DNA from: Roseovarius indicus
GTDB taxonomy: Bacteria; Pseudomonadota; Alphaproteobacteria; Rhodobacterales; Rhodobacteraceae
Assembly (NCBI RefSeq): GCF_008728195.1
Contig: NZ_CP031598.1
Location: forward strand, 806,001 to 870,000
Direction of reading: 5' to 3'
Length of the DNA stretch: 64,000 bases
Shown here: one piece after another, positions 45,248 to 55,690 of the stretch
Numbering within the stretch: position 1 is the first letter of the stretch
How the letters are laid out: each line of letters starts with the position of its first letter
Notes under the pieces: model-generated
Told to the model about the DNA's origin: nothing
What the model saw: the letters and a program-made list of their open reading frames with translations, nothing else
Databases searched by the model: none
Position numbers and translations under genes: made by a program

Positions 45248-45300
45248 ATGATTTTGGGCGACACGTTTCCTCGCCCCGGAACGACAGGAAAGGCAGGCCC

Positions 45301-45984
45301 ATGAACATGCTGCGGACGATCCCCACCGCATCCTACCCGAACGCCCGTGAGGCGGAAAACAACGTCATCGTTGGCCCCTCCGAGATCATCGCCGAAGCCG
45401 CCGCGGGCCGGATATTCATCCTCGTCGATGACGAAGACCGTGAAAACGAGGGGGACCTTGTCATTCCCGCCGACGCGGCCGACTCCGCGGCCATCACCTT
45501 CATGGCGCGCCAGGGCTGCGGCCTGATCTGTCTGGCCATGTCGGGCGAGATGGTCGACAGGCTCGACCTTCCGCCGATGCCCCGAAAGGGAAGTTCGCGC
45601 CACGACACCGCCTTCACCGTTTCGATCGAGGCGCGTGACGGCATCACAACCGGCATCTCCGCGAGCGACCGGGCGCGCACTGTCGCTGCCGCGATTGCGC
45701 CCGATGCCACCTCCGAAGACATCGTTTCACCCGGCCACGTCTTTCCCCTGCGTGCGCACGATGGTGGGGTGAGGGCGCGCGCCGGACATACCGAAGCTTC
45801 GGTCGAGGTGGCGCGCCTTGCGGGTCGCCGTCCGGCCAGCGTGATCTGCGAAATCATGAACCCCGACGGCACCATGGCGCGGCTTGATGACCTCGTGGCA
45901 TTTGCCCGCACTCATGACTTGAAGATCGGTCGGATCTGCGACCTCATCACCTATCTCGACGCACCCGCCGTTCGGTCCGCCTGA
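45301..45984 (+). CDS. ribB: 3,4-dihydroxy-2-butanone 4-phosphate synthase
   Basis: A 227-residue stand-alone RibB that converts ribulose 5-phosphate to formate and the four-carbon precursor of riboflavin. VDDEDRENEGDLVIPAD (residues 40-56) binds metal and substrate, and GHTEASVEVARLAG near 161 supplies further catalytic residues; SPGHVFPLRA is intact. There is no fused RibA domain. The gene stands outside any riboflavin operon, among flavin-dependent oxidoreductases, and carries a GntR-type operator. It probably raises flavin supply when the monooxygenase system is induced. An ATG 6 bases downstream is also possible as start. Confidence 0.95.
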   Translation: MNMLRTIPTASYPNAREAENNVIVGPSEIIAEAAAGRIFILVDDEDRENEGDLVIPADAADSAAITFMARQGCGLICLAMSGEMVDRLDLPPMPRKGSSRHDTAFTVSIEARDGITTGISASDRARTVAAAIAPDATSEDIVSPGHVFPLRAHDGGVRARAGHTEASVEVARLAGRRPASVICEIMNPDGTMARLDDLVAFARTHDLKIGRICDLITYLDAPAVRSA

Positions 45985-45989
45985 CCGCG

Positions 45990-46469
45990 TCATTCCTCGT
46001 CGGGCAGGTAGGCCTGAACGTTCTTCAGACTGCGCAGAACGAAGCTCGACCGCGAATGCCGGATCCCCGGCACCTTGTAGAGCTTCTTGCGTAGAAACTC
46101 TTCGTAGCCCCGCGTCCCGTTCACCGCGACCTTGATCAGGTAGTCGTATTCGCCCGTGGTCAGGTGAACCTCCAGCACCTCGTGGAGCTTTTCCATCTCC
46201 CGCCCGAAGACTTCGAGCGTCTGGTCGTCATGCCGGTCGAGCACCACTTCGATCAGCACGATCTCTGGTGCCCCGAGGCTCTCCTGGTTGAGCATCGCCC
46301 GGTAGCCGGAAATGATGCCATTGTCTTCCAGCCGCTTCACCCGCTGCCAGCAGGGGCTGGCCGAGAGGCCCACGATCTGCGCCAGCCGCGCGTTTGATAC
46401 GCGCCCGTCAGCGGCCAGCGTCCGCAGGATTCGACGATCGATATCATCAATTTGAACGCTCTGGGGCAC
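45990..46469 (-). CDS. Lrp/AsnC family regulator (BkdR-like)
   Basis: A 159-residue Lrp-type regulator: N-terminal helix-turn-helix (IDDIDRRILRTLAADGRVS, NARLAQIVGLSASPCWQRVKRLED) and a C-terminal RAM ligand domain (VLEVHLTTGEYDYLIKVAV). It is divergent from the branched-chain 2-oxoacid dehydrogenase operon, the same arrangement as BkdR in pseudomonads, where the protein activates bkd genes in response to branched-chain amino acids. The same role is likely here. Confidence 0.92.
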   Translation of the reverse strand: MPQSVQIDDIDRRILRTLAADGRVSNARLAQIVGLSASPCWQRVKRLEDNGIISGYRAMLNQESLGAPEIVLIEVVLDRHDDQTLEVFGREMEKLHEVLEVHLTTGEYDYLIKVAVNGTRGYEEFLRKKLYKVPGIRHSRSSFVLRSLKNVQAYLPDEE

Positions 46470-46490
46470 TGCAGAAACTCTTTTCTTTAA

Positions 46491-48050
<1,560 letters not shown>

Positions 48051-48052
48051 CC

Positions 48053-49066
48053 ATGGCGCGCATGTCGATGATCGAGGCCATCCGCAACGCCCACGAGGTG
48101 GCGATGGAGGCCGACGAGAATGTCGTCGTGATGGGCGAGGACGTCGGCTATTTCGGCGGCGTCTTCCGCTGCACCGCCGGGCTGCAGAAGCGCTTCGGGG
48201 TCGAGCGCTGCTTCGACACCCCGATCAGCGAGCTCGGCATCGTCGGCACCGCCATCGGCATGGCGGCCTACGGGCTCAAGCCCGTGGTCGAGATTCAGTT
48301 CGCCGATTACATGTACCCCGCCTATGACCAGCTCGTCTCGGAAGCCGCCCGCCTGCGCTATCGCTCGGCCGGCGAGTTTACCTGCCCGATGGTGGTGCGC
48401 ATGCCCACGGGCGGCGGCATCTTCGGTGCCCAGACCCACAGCCAGAGCCCCGAGGCCCTCTTCACCCATGTCGCCGGGCTGAAAACCGTCGTGCCGTCGA
48501 CCCCGGCCGACGCCAAGGGCCTGCTGCTCGCCGCCATCAACGACCCCGACCCGGTGATCTTCCTCGAACCCAAGCGCCTGTACAACGGGCCGTTCGACGG
48601 CCATTTCGACCGCCCCTCGCGCTCGTGGAGCAAGGACGAGATGGGCGAGGTCGAGCCGGGCAATTACATCGTCCCGCTCGGGCAGGCGAAAACCGTCCGC
48701 GACGGCAGTGCCGCGACGCTGGTGACCTATGGCACGATGGTCCATGTCGCGCTGGCCGCGGTCGAGGAAAGCGGCGCCGATATCGAGGTGATCGACCTGC
48801 GCACCCTGCTGCCGCTCGACCTCGACACCGTCGCCGCCTCGGTGAACCGCACCGGCCGCTGCATTGTCTTGCACGAGGCGACACTCACCTCGGGCTACGG
48901 TGCCGAGCTTGCCGCGCTGATCCAGTCGGAATGCTTCTACGCGCTCGAGGCGCCGATCCTGCGCGTGGCCGGGTGGGACACGCCCTATCCGCATGCGCAG
49001 GAATGGGATTACTTCCCGGGCCCCGAACGGGTGAAACGTGCCATTGCCACGGTGCTGGAGGGGTAG
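48053..49066 (+). CDS. bkdA2: Branched-chain 2-oxoacid dehydrogenase E1 beta subunit
   Basis: A 337-residue E1 beta chain: MSMIEAIRNAHEVAMEAD, VVMGEDVGYFGGVFRCTAGL (with the catalytic glutamate contacting TPP), RMPTGGGIFGAQTHSQSPEA and the C-terminal GWDTPYPHAQEWDYFP, all typical of the branched-chain form. It pairs with E1 alpha in an alpha2-beta2 tetramer; the gene follows 2 bases after the alpha gene. Confidence 0.94.
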   Translation: MARMSMIEAIRNAHEVAMEADENVVVMGEDVGYFGGVFRCTAGLQKRFGVERCFDTPISELGIVGTAIGMAAYGLKPVVEIQFADYMYPAYDQLVSEAARLRYRSAGEFTCPMVVRMPTGGGIFGAQTHSQSPEALFTHVAGLKTVVPSTPADAKGLLLAAINDPDPVIFLEPKRLYNGPFDGHFDRPSRSWSKDEMGEVEPGNYIVPLGQAKTVRDGSAATLVTYGTMVHVALAAVEESGADIEVIDLRTLLPLDLDTVAASVNRTGRCIVLHEATLTSGYGAELAALIQSECFYALEAPILRVAGWDTPYPHAQEWDYFPGPERVKRAIATVLEG

Positions 49067-49069
49067 GCC

Positions 49070-50365
49070 ATGACCGAACAGAGCTTCAAACTCCCCGATA
49101 TCGGCGAGGGCATCACCGAGGCCGAGCTGAGCGAATGGCTGGTCAAGGTCGGTGACGAGGTCCGAGAGGACGACCCGATCTGCGAGGTGACGACCGACAA
49201 GGCCACAGTGGAGATCCCTGCGGCGGCGACCGGACGGGTGACATGGGTCGGCGGCGAGGCGGGTGACGTTCTGGCCGTGGGCAGCGAACTGATCCGCATC
49301 GAAACGGATGGTGACGTCGCGCCGTCCGAGGAAAGCGAAGACCCCGCGCCGGAACCGGCCCCGAAGCCGGAATCGGAGCCGGAGCCCGAAACGCCCGCCA
49401 AGCCGGCGAAACAGCCCGAACCGCCCGCCAAGCCCGCCCGCCGCGCGCAGGCGCCCGCCTCGGCCACCATGGCCCGCAACGCTGCCGGCCGTCCGCTCGC
49501 CGCCCCCTCCGTCCGCGGCCGCGCGCTCGAGATGGGCATCGACCTGCGTCAGTTGCGCGGCACCGGCCCGGCCGGCCGTATCCTGCATGAAGACCTCGAC
49601 GCCTACGCTGAAAGCGGCGGCGCGGCCGCGCCCGGCTCCGGCCTGCGCCGCCGCGACACCACCGAGGAGGTCCGGATCACCGGCGTCCGCCGCAAGATCT
49701 CGGAACGGATGTCGCTGGCCAAGGCACGCATCCCGCATTTCTCGATCATCGAGGAAGTCGAGGTCGATGCGCTGGAAGACCTGCGCGCCAGCCTCAACGC
49801 CCGTTTCGCCGACAAACGCGGCAAGCTCACCCTGCTGCCCTTCGTGATCCGCGCCCTGTCCGAGGCCGTGCTCGACCACCCTGAAATCAACGCCCATTTC
49901 GATGACGAGGCCAGCGTCGTCACCCGCCACGCCGCCCTGCATTGCGGCATCGCCACCCAGACCGACACCGGCCTGATGGTCCCCGTGCTGCAACACGCCG
50001 AGGCGATGGACCTGTGGGAGGCCGCCCGCGACGTCCGCCGCCTGTCCGACTCCGCGCGCGAGCGCCGGATCTCGCCGGAAAACCTTTCCGGGTCCACGAT
50101 TACGATCACCTCGCTGGGCCCGCTCGGTGCGCTGGCGACGACACCGATCATCAACCACCCCGAGGTGGCCATCGTCGGCATCAACAAGATCGCCGTCCGC
50201 CCCGTCTGGGACGGCCACGCCTTCCAGCCCCGGCGCGTCATGAACCTCTCCTGCAGCTTCGATCACCGCGTGGTCGACGGGTGGGTGGCCGCGGAATTCG
50301 TGGCCAAGCTGAAGGCGCTTCTGGAAACCCCGGCAATGCTATGGATGGAGTGGCGCGATGACTGA
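49070..50365 (+). CDS. bkdB: Branched-chain 2-oxoacid dehydrogenase E2 (dihydrolipoyl acyltransferase)
   Basis: A 431-residue E2 core protein. The single lipoyl domain (1-78) carries K44 in EVTTDKATVEIP, the lipoylation site. A flexible linker of repeated P/E/K/A (about 83-130) leads to the peripheral subunit-binding domain (about 142-180: RGRALEMGIDLRQLRGTGPAGRI). The catalytic domain (about 198-431) ends with the active-site FDHRVVDG near residue 398. It transfers the acyl group to CoA, giving isovaleryl-, isobutyryl- or 2-methylbutyryl-CoA. The E3 gene overlaps its end by 8 bases. Confidence 0.94.
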   Translation: MTEQSFKLPDIGEGITEAELSEWLVKVGDEVREDDPICEVTTDKATVEIPAAATGRVTWVGGEAGDVLAVGSELIRIETDGDVAPSEESEDPAPEPAPKPESEPEPETPAKPAKQPEPPAKPARRAQAPASATMARNAAGRPLAAPSVRGRALEMGIDLRQLRGTGPAGRILHEDLDAYAESGGAAAPGSGLRRRDTTEEVRITGVRRKISERMSLAKARIPHFSIIEEVEVDALEDLRASLNARFADKRGKLTLLPFVIRALSEAVLDHPEINAHFDDEASVVTRHAALHCGIATQTDTGLMVPVLQHAEAMDLWEAARDVRRLSDSARERRISPENLSGSTITITSLGPLGALATTPIINHPEVAIVGINKIAVRPVWDGHAFQPRRVMNLSCSFDHRVVDGWVAAEFVAKLKALLETPAMLWMEWRDD

Positions 50366-51737
50366 GATGACCTGTGACCTGCTCGTCATCGGCGGCGGTC
50401 CCGGCGGCTATGTTTGTGCTTCGCGCGCGGCACGGCAGGGGCTCGATACCGTGCTGGTGGAAGGCCGCCGCGTCGGCGGCACCTGCCTCAACGTGGGCTG
50501 CATCCCGTCGAAGGCGCTGATCCACGCGGCCGACCTTTACCACACCGCCACGCTTCAGGCGGGCGAGGGGCTTTGTGGCGTCACCGTCGCGACGCCGCAC
50601 CTCGACTACGGGCAGACGCTGGATTGGTCCGGCTCCGTCGTCGACAAGCTGTGCTCGGGCGTGACCGGCCTTCTTGGCAACAGCGGCGTGAAGACCCTGA
50701 CCGGCTGGGCGCATTTCCGCGATGGCAAGACCGTCGAGGTCGACAGCGAGACCGGCCCCGTCACGATCCGCGCCGCAAAGGTGGTGATCGCCACCGGGTC
50801 GCAGCCGGTAGAGCTGCCGGGCCTGCCCTTCGGGCCGCATACGCTCGATTCCACCGCCGCGCTCGCCCTGGCCGACCTGCCCGCGCGGCTGGCGGTCGTC
50901 GGTGCCGGTTACATCGGGCTCGAACTGGGCACCGCCTTCGCCAAGCTGGGCTGCAAGGTGACCATCGTCGAGGCCGCCGACCGCATCCTGCCGCAATATG
51001 ACGATAAGCTGACCCGCCCCGTCCGGCGCCGCCTCGAAGAGCTCGGGATTACTTTGAAGCTCGAAACCAGGGTGAAAGGCTGGGCGCAGGAGGGGCAGGA
51101 ACTGACTCTTTCCGGCCCCGAGGGCGAAGAAACCCTTGCCGCCGACAAGGCCCTCGTCACCGTGGGCCGCGCGCCGAACCTCGACGGGCTGAGCATCGAC
51201 GAACTCCGCCTGCGACACGACGGCCCCTTCCTCGAAATCGACGACCAGTGCCGCACCTCGATGCGCGGGGTCTACGCCATTGGCGACGTCACGCCGGGGC
51301 CGATGCTGGCGCACCGCGCGATGGCGCAGGGTGAGATGGTGGCCGACCTGCTTGCCGGGCACACGAAACGCTGGGACAAGACCTGTATTCCCGCGATCTG
51401 TTTCACCGACCCCGAAATCGTGACCGCCGGCCTGCTTCCGTCCGAGGCGCCGGAGGCCGAAACGGGCACCTTTCAGTTCCGCGCCAACGGCCGCGCCCTC
51501 ACGCTTGGCGATACCGAGGGGTTCATCCGCATACTTGCCCGCCCGTCCGATCATGTCGTCCTTGGCATTCAGGCCACGGGGCCGGGCGTGTCGGAACTGG
51601 CCGCCGCCTTCGCCATCGCGATCGAATCCGGTCTGAGGGCGGAGGATATCGCGGCCACGATCCACGCCCATCCGACCCTTGGCGAAGCCCTGCAGGAGGC
51701 CGCGCTTGGGCTCACCTCCATGGCCAATCACGGCTGA
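50358..51737 (+). CDS. lpdV: Dihydrolipoyl dehydrogenase (E3) of the branched-chain complex
   Basis: A 459-residue FAD disulfide oxidoreductase that reoxidises E2-bound dihydrolipoamide with NAD. The FAD motif VIGGGPGGYVCAS (10-22), the redox-active pair C43/C48 in GGTCLNVGCIPS, the NAD motif VVGAGYIGLELG near 182 and the C-terminal IHAHPTLGEALQEA with the catalytic histidine are all intact. Length equals the valine-specific LpdV of Pseudomonas. It closes the bkd operon. Confidence 0.94.
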   Translation: MTEMTCDLLVIGGGPGGYVCASRAARQGLDTVLVEGRRVGGTCLNVGCIPSKALIHAADLYHTATLQAGEGLCGVTVATPHLDYGQTLDWSGSVVDKLCSGVTGLLGNSGVKTLTGWAHFRDGKTVEVDSETGPVTIRAAKVVIATGSQPVELPGLPFGPHTLDSTAALALADLPARLAVVGAGYIGLELGTAFAKLGCKVTIVEAADRILPQYDDKLTRPVRRRLEELGITLKLETRVKGWAQEGQELTLSGPEGEETLAADKALVTVGRAPNLDGLSIDELRLRHDGPFLEIDDQCRTSMRGVYAIGDVTPGPMLAHRAMAQGEMVADLLAGHTKRWDKTCIPAICFTDPEIVTAGLLPSEAPEAETGTFQFRANGRALTLGDTEGFIRILARPSDHVVLGIQATGPGVSELAAAFAIAIESGLRAEDIAATIHAHPTLGEALQEAALGLTSMANHG

Positions 51738-51784
51738 CGACATGCCGCAGCGGGTCGCCCCGGCCCTGCTTTCAATCTTCCGCA

Positions 51785-51796
51785 CCAGTGGTATAC
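51785..51796. promoter_or_regulatory. GntR-type half operator before the module B regulator
   Basis: CCAGTGGTATAC carries a clean TGGTATAC half-site 34 bases before the GntR start at 51830, but the partner half is degenerate. It fits weak autoregulation by the downstream gene. Confidence 0.35.
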
Positions 51797-51829
51797 AGGC
51801 AGCCGGAACAAGGCGAAGGCAGAAGGCCA

Positions 51830-52498
51830 ATGGCGCGACAAATCCCAAAAACACAGGATGCCGGCGAGCTCGACCCGCTGGCGGCCACAGCCTATACGAC
51901 GATCCTTGACCGTATCGTACGCCTCGACCTGCCGCCGGGAAGCCTGATCTCGGAAAATTCTCTCGGCCGGGAAATGGGCCTCAGTCGCACCCCCGTGCGA
52001 GAAGCGCTGAAGCGGCTCGAACGGGAATACCTCGTCTCGATCATGCCCCGCCGCGGGATCATCGTGACCGAGGTCGACCTGCGCAGCCAGATCCAGCTTC
52101 TGGAAATGCGCCGCGGCATCGAGATGCGCCTGCTCCTTCGGGGAACCGAGCGCGCAAGCGACGGCCAGCGGGCCGAGATGAAGCGGCTGGCCTCCGAGAT
52201 GGAAGCGGCGGCAGAGGCAAACGACCTCAAAAGCTATGTCCGCCACGACGCCGAGTTCGATGCCATCGTCGAAGAGGCCTGTGGCAACCGCTTCCTGACC
52301 CAGGCGATGTGGCCGGTGCATGCGCTGATCCGGCGTTACTGGCATACGCAGGTCGGCACCGCCGGGCTGCGCGAGGCGCTTGACCTGCACGTGCGCGTGG
52401 TCCGTGCCGCCGCAGACGGGGATACCGATGCCGTGCGCCAGCGGCTCACCGAGCTCTGCGACCGCACGGAAACCTACATTCTCGACCAGATGCGATAA
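51830..52498 (+). CDS. GntR family regulator, FCD subfamily (module B)
   Basis: A 222-residue paralog of the regulator at 44540. The DNA-binding part (LDLPPGSLISENSLG, GLSRTPVREALKRLERE, PRRGIIVTEVDLRSQ) differs from it at only a few positions, so the two probably read the same operator. The ligand domain (HDAEFDAIVEEACGNRFL, HALIRRYWHTQ) keeps the FCD metal residues but is more divergent, suggesting a different or related effector. GAAGG precedes ATG 51830. It heads module B and is followed by the aldolase gene with an operator in between. Confidence 0.92.
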   Translation: MARQIPKTQDAGELDPLAATAYTTILDRIVRLDLPPGSLISENSLGREMGLSRTPVREALKRLEREYLVSIMPRRGIIVTEVDLRSQIQLLEMRRGIEMRLLLRGTERASDGQRAEMKRLASEMEAAAEANDLKSYVRHDAEFDAIVEEACGNRFLTQAMWPVHALIRRYWHTQVGTAGLREALDLHVRVVRAAADGDTDAVRQRLTELCDRTETYILDQMR

Positions 52499-52579
52499 CC
52501 TGCGCGCTCCGTGGCACCGGAAAGGCCCGCGCTTGCGTAACCGCTGCGTTGCACGCTTGACCTGCGTTTTCGCAAACAT

Positions 52580-52596
52580 GTATTCTACTGAAATAC
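52580..52596. promoter_or_regulatory. GntR-type operator before the RraA-family gene
   Basis: GTATTCTACTGAAATAC: its reverse complement matches the ribB site at 15 of 17 positions. It lies 67 bases before ATG 52663, in the 164-base gap after the GntR gene, and is the likely control site for module B transcription. Confidence 0.72.
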
Positions 52597-52662
52597 AAGA
52601 CGCGAAGCGCATTGGCGGCCACGCTGTTGACGACCCGGCTGCCGACACAGGGAGGAGTGAAC

Positions 52663-53394
52663 ATGAATGAGATGAAACCGGTCGCCTATACCCGGATTCC
52701 AAGGATCGATAAGTCGCTGATCGAACGGGCCAGCCAGAATTCGGTGGCTGACCTGCACGAAGGGCTTGGCGCCATCGCCGGGCGGCGTTGCCTGCTGTCC
52801 ACCGCCATGCGCCCCGTCTGGCCCGGCGCCGGCACATGTGGCCAAGCCATCACCTGCTACAACTACCCCGGCGACAACCTGCTTCTGCACATCGCCGCCA
52901 AGCTGGCCGAGCCGGGCGATGTCATCGTCGCCACCAATGGCGGTAGTGCCCAAGGCGCGCTCTGGGGTGACATGATCACCTATTATGCACAACGGAAGGG
53001 CATCGCCGGCGCCGTTGTCGATGGCGCGGTTCGCGATACCGGCCGCGTGCGGGAGATGGGGTTTCCTGTCTTCTCGACGGCCATCTCCGTGTCGCACCCC
53101 GAAAAGCGTGGGCCGGGCTCGGCCAACGTGCCGGTCGTGGTCGCCGGCGTGACTGTGAACCCGGGCGATCTGATCGTCGCCGATGACGATGGCGTTCTCG
53201 CGATTCCGCCCGAACTGGTCGAAACCGCCGTGGCAAATGCCGAGGCTCGTGCGGCGAAGGAATCGGGTTTCCGCGACAAGCTCGACGAGGGTGCCACGAT
53301 GTACGATCTGCTCGGTCTCGAGCGCGATGTCGCGGCCTGCGGGCTCACCGAAATCGAAGGGACCTGGAGAGGCGCTGTACCCCCCGACGCCTGA
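52663..53394 (+). CDS. RraA-family aldolase/decarboxylase (HMG or CHA aldolase-like)
   Basis: A 243-residue RraA/LigK-fold protein. GAVVDGAVRDTGRVREMGFPVF (about residues 113-134) holds the G-x-x-x-D-G-x-x-R-D motif that binds metal and pyruvate in 4-hydroxy-4-methyl-2-oxoglutarate and 4-carboxy-4-hydroxy-2-oxoadipate aldolases; GDVIVATNGG near 86 is the second hallmark. These enzymes split 4-hydroxy-2-oxo acids into pyruvate and an oxoacid and can decarboxylate oxaloacetate. RraA proteins that inhibit RNase E are shorter (about 160 residues) and lack the aldolase role. GGAGG lies 7 bases before ATG 52663. It is probably the final carbon-cleaving step of module B. Confidence 0.87.
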   Translation: MNEMKPVAYTRIPRIDKSLIERASQNSVADLHEGLGAIAGRRCLLSTAMRPVWPGAGTCGQAITCYNYPGDNLLLHIAAKLAEPGDVIVATNGGSAQGALWGDMITYYAQRKGIAGAVVDGAVRDTGRVREMGFPVFSTAISVSHPEKRGPGSANVPVVVAGVTVNPGDLIVADDDGVLAIPPELVETAVANAEARAAKESGFRDKLDEGATMYDLLGLERDVAACGLTEIEGTWRGAVPPDA

Positions 53395-53724
53395 TCCTCT
53401 ATCCTGAGACGGCCGCAGGCCCGCGCTGGGCCTTGCGCCTCCGTGTTCCAAGGTCCAGAGCTTTGATTTAAAGCTGTTTTCCTGGAGGCGATGCCGTGCG
53501 GCCTGTGGTCTTTTCCATCAGAAAAACCGATCAAAATCATCACATCAATGATCATTAAAATGATCGGTTGGTATGCTAGAAAACCTTTCAGCCAAAGTCA
53601 TCTTTGGCCGCGGCAGGGAGGAATGTCGCACGAATTTCTGCACCAGGCCGAAGACAGCCGGGCAGGGCAACGGAGGAGCGGATCGCGCCGAACGCGGCGG
53701 TCCGGTTGACCAAAGAGGAACGGC
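53395..53724. promoter_or_regulatory. Intergenic region with clustered dyads before the TRAP operon (system 3)
   Basis: This 330-base gap holds no convincing gene. A weak hairpin AGCTTT-GATTT-AAAGCT (53459-53475) followed by GTTTT may end the aldolase transcript. GATCATT-AA-AATGATC (53550-53565) is a perfect inverted repeat, and CCGATCA (53527-53533) with TGATCGG (53561-53567) forms an overlapping larger dyad. GGTATGCTAG (53570-53579) resembles half of the GntR motif. A GGGAGGA site at 53616-53622 directly abuts an ATG (53623) opening a 28-codon frame, too close for normal initiation. The cluster looks like an operator/promoter for the TRAP operon. Confidence 0.5.
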
Positions 53725-54333
53725 GTGACGGCAAAGACGGTTCCAGAGGATAGCCGGGGGGCAAAGACCTCCGGCCTGCAAAGGATACGCGAGGTCGCTG
53801 CCACGGCCGACAGGGGGCTTCGGCATCTGGAGACCGTGGCGATGGTGATCTCGGCCCTGTCGATTGTCGTCATCACGGTGATCGTCTGCGCCGAGGTCTT
53901 CCTGCGCACGGCAGTGGGGGTGTCGACGCTGATCTCGGCGGAATACGCGGGCTACCTGCTGGCCGCCAATGTCTATCTCGGCCTCGCATGGACCTTCCGG
54001 AACGGCGGTTTCATCCGGGTCGAGCTGATCCATAGCCAGTTCCGCGGCCGCGCCGCCGCGCTGATCAACCTGCTGATCACCGTGATCGCCACGGCCACGC
54101 TGCTTGTCTACACGTGGTACATCATCGGCTTCGTCGTGCAGAATTACCGCAGCGGCGCGACCTCGATCTTCATCACCCGCACCGTGCTCTGGGTGCCGCA
54201 ACTGGTCATGCCGATCGGGTCGGTCCTGCTGACCTGCAGCATGATCTCGGCCCTCGTGCGCGCCGCGGCGGCGCTCTTCGCGCCGGGCCTTGTGGGGCAG
54301 GAAACCGAGGACCAAACGGAGGACTGGCTATGA
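53725..54333 (+). CDS. dctQ: TRAP transporter small permease (system 3)
   Basis: A 202-residue DctQ subunit with an unusually long cytoplasmic N-terminus (about 38 residues) before four membrane segments (VAMVISALSIVVITVIVCAE; ISAEYAGYLLAANVYLGLAW; LINLLITVIATATLLVY; VMPIGSVLLTCSMISAL). The start is a GTG at 53725 with AGAGGAA 5 bases upstream. Here the gene order is dctQ-dctM-dctP, unlike the other TRAP systems of the window. Confidence 0.88.
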   Translation: MTAKTVPEDSRGAKTSGLQRIREVAATADRGLRHLETVAMVISALSIVVITVIVCAEVFLRTAVGVSTLISAEYAGYLLAANVYLGLAWTFRNGGFIRVELIHSQFRGRAAALINLLITVIATATLLVYTWYIIGFVVQNYRSGATSIFITRTVLWVPQLVMPIGSVLLTCSMISALVRAAAALFAPGLVGQETEDQTEDWL

Positions 54334-55640
54334 CCTGGGTTGCCTTTTCCGTCTTCATCATCACGCTTCTGTTCATCCTGCTGGCCTCCGGTGTCTGGAT
54401 CGCCATCGCGCTGATGACGACGGGCATGTCGGGTCTCTACCTTGCCGGCGGGGCCAAGACCCTGCTGTCGTTGGGCTCGATCAGCTGGAACTCGATCAAC
54501 TCCTTCACGCTCAGCCCGGTGCCACTTTTCATCGTGATGGGCGCAATCATCCTGCGCTGCGGCGTGGCGCAACGCTTCTACGCCGCGTTGGCCATCTGGC
54601 TTCGGTTCCTGCCGGGCGGGCTCTTGCAGTCGAACATCGTCTCCTGCTCGGTCTTCGCGGCCGCCTGCGGCTCCAGCGTGGCGACAGCCGGCACCATCGG
54701 CACGGTCACCATCCCGGAACTGAAGGCACGCGGCTATGACGACCGGCTGATCTTCGGCTCGCTCGCGGCCGGCGGCACGTTGGGCATCCTGATCCCGCCC
54801 AGCATCATCATGATCATCTACTGCTCGATCGTCGAGGTGTCGGTCGCCAAGCTGTTCATCGCCGGCGTCGTACCGGGGCTGGTGTTGGCGGTTGCCTTCA
54901 TGGGCTATATTGGCCTGCGCTGCCTGCTCAATCCTTCCCTCGCCCCTGCGCATAGCGAAACGGTCACCCTGGGCGAAAAGCTCCGCTCGCTCGGGGATAT
55001 CCTACCGCTCTTCGGGCTGATCTTTTTCGTCATGGGCTCGATCTACCTCGGCTGGGCCACGGCGACGGAGGCCGCCGCCATCGGGGTGCTGGCCTCGGTG
55101 ATCATCGCCGCCCTTTATCGCGGCCTGAGCTGGGAGAACGTGAAGGAAGCCCACCTCTCGGCGGTCCGCACCACCTGCATGGTGCTGGTGATCGTCGTCG
55201 CCGCACAGGTGTTTTCCTACGCCCTGGTCTATTCCGGCGTCAGCCGCTCGTTGACCGGCTGGGTCATCGGCCTCGACCTGCCGGTTTTCGTGCTCTTCCT
55301 CGCTATCGTCGTGCTCTACATCTTCCTCGGCTGCCTGATCGACGGCGCCTCGATGATGCTGCTGACGCTGCCGGTGCTTTTCCCGATCATCAACGCCGCC
55401 GGGTTCGACCTGATCTGGTTCGGCGTCATGGTCGTGGTGCTGATCGAGATCGGCATGATCACCCCGCCGATCGGCCTCAACCTCTTCGTCCTGCACGGCA
55501 TAGGGCAGGGCACGCCCTATACCGACGTGGCGCGCGGTGCGCTGCCTTACGTCTGCCTGATGCTCGGCTTCCTGCTTCTGATGTGGTTCGTGCCGGGCCT
55601 CGCGCTCTGGCTGCCGGACCAGATGACCGTGGCGCGATGA
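54330..55640 (+). CDS. dctM: TRAP transporter large permease (system 3)
   Basis: A 436-residue DctM subunit with about 12 membrane segments, conserved FAAACGSSVATAGTIGTVTI, GGTLGILIPPSIIMIIY and IGMITPPIGLNLFVLHGI. ATG 54330 overlaps the small-permease stop (ATGA); longer in-frame starts run inside that gene and encode unrelated residues. It forms the sodium-coupled channel of system 3. Confidence 0.94.
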   Translation: MTWVAFSVFIITLLFILLASGVWIAIALMTTGMSGLYLAGGAKTLLSLGSISWNSINSFTLSPVPLFIVMGAIILRCGVAQRFYAALAIWLRFLPGGLLQSNIVSCSVFAAACGSSVATAGTIGTVTIPELKARGYDDRLIFGSLAAGGTLGILIPPSIIMIIYCSIVEVSVAKLFIAGVVPGLVLAVAFMGYIGLRCLLNPSLAPAHSETVTLGEKLRSLGDILPLFGLIFFVMGSIYLGWATATEAAAIGVLASVIIAALYRGLSWENVKEAHLSAVRTTCMVLVIVVAAQVFSYALVYSGVSRSLTGWVIGLDLPVFVLFLAIVVLYIFLGCLIDGASMMLLTLPVLFPIINAAGFDLIWFGVMVVVLIEIGMITPPIGLNLFVLHGIGQGTPYTDVARGALPYVCLMLGFLLLMWFVPGLALWLPDQMTVAR

Positions 55641-55690
55641 CACCGCGCCGCACCGAATAACGAGAAACATGTCAACTAGGGAGGAAAGAC

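Noticed and set aside
45170..45300. FMN riboswitch before ribB
   Set aside because: The conserved FMN-element sequence blocks are not present in this 131-base gap; a GntR-type dyad is present instead.
53623..53709. A 28-codon frame after GGGAGGA
   Set aside because: The ribosome site directly touches the ATG, giving almost no spacing, and the peptide is arginine-rich without similarity.
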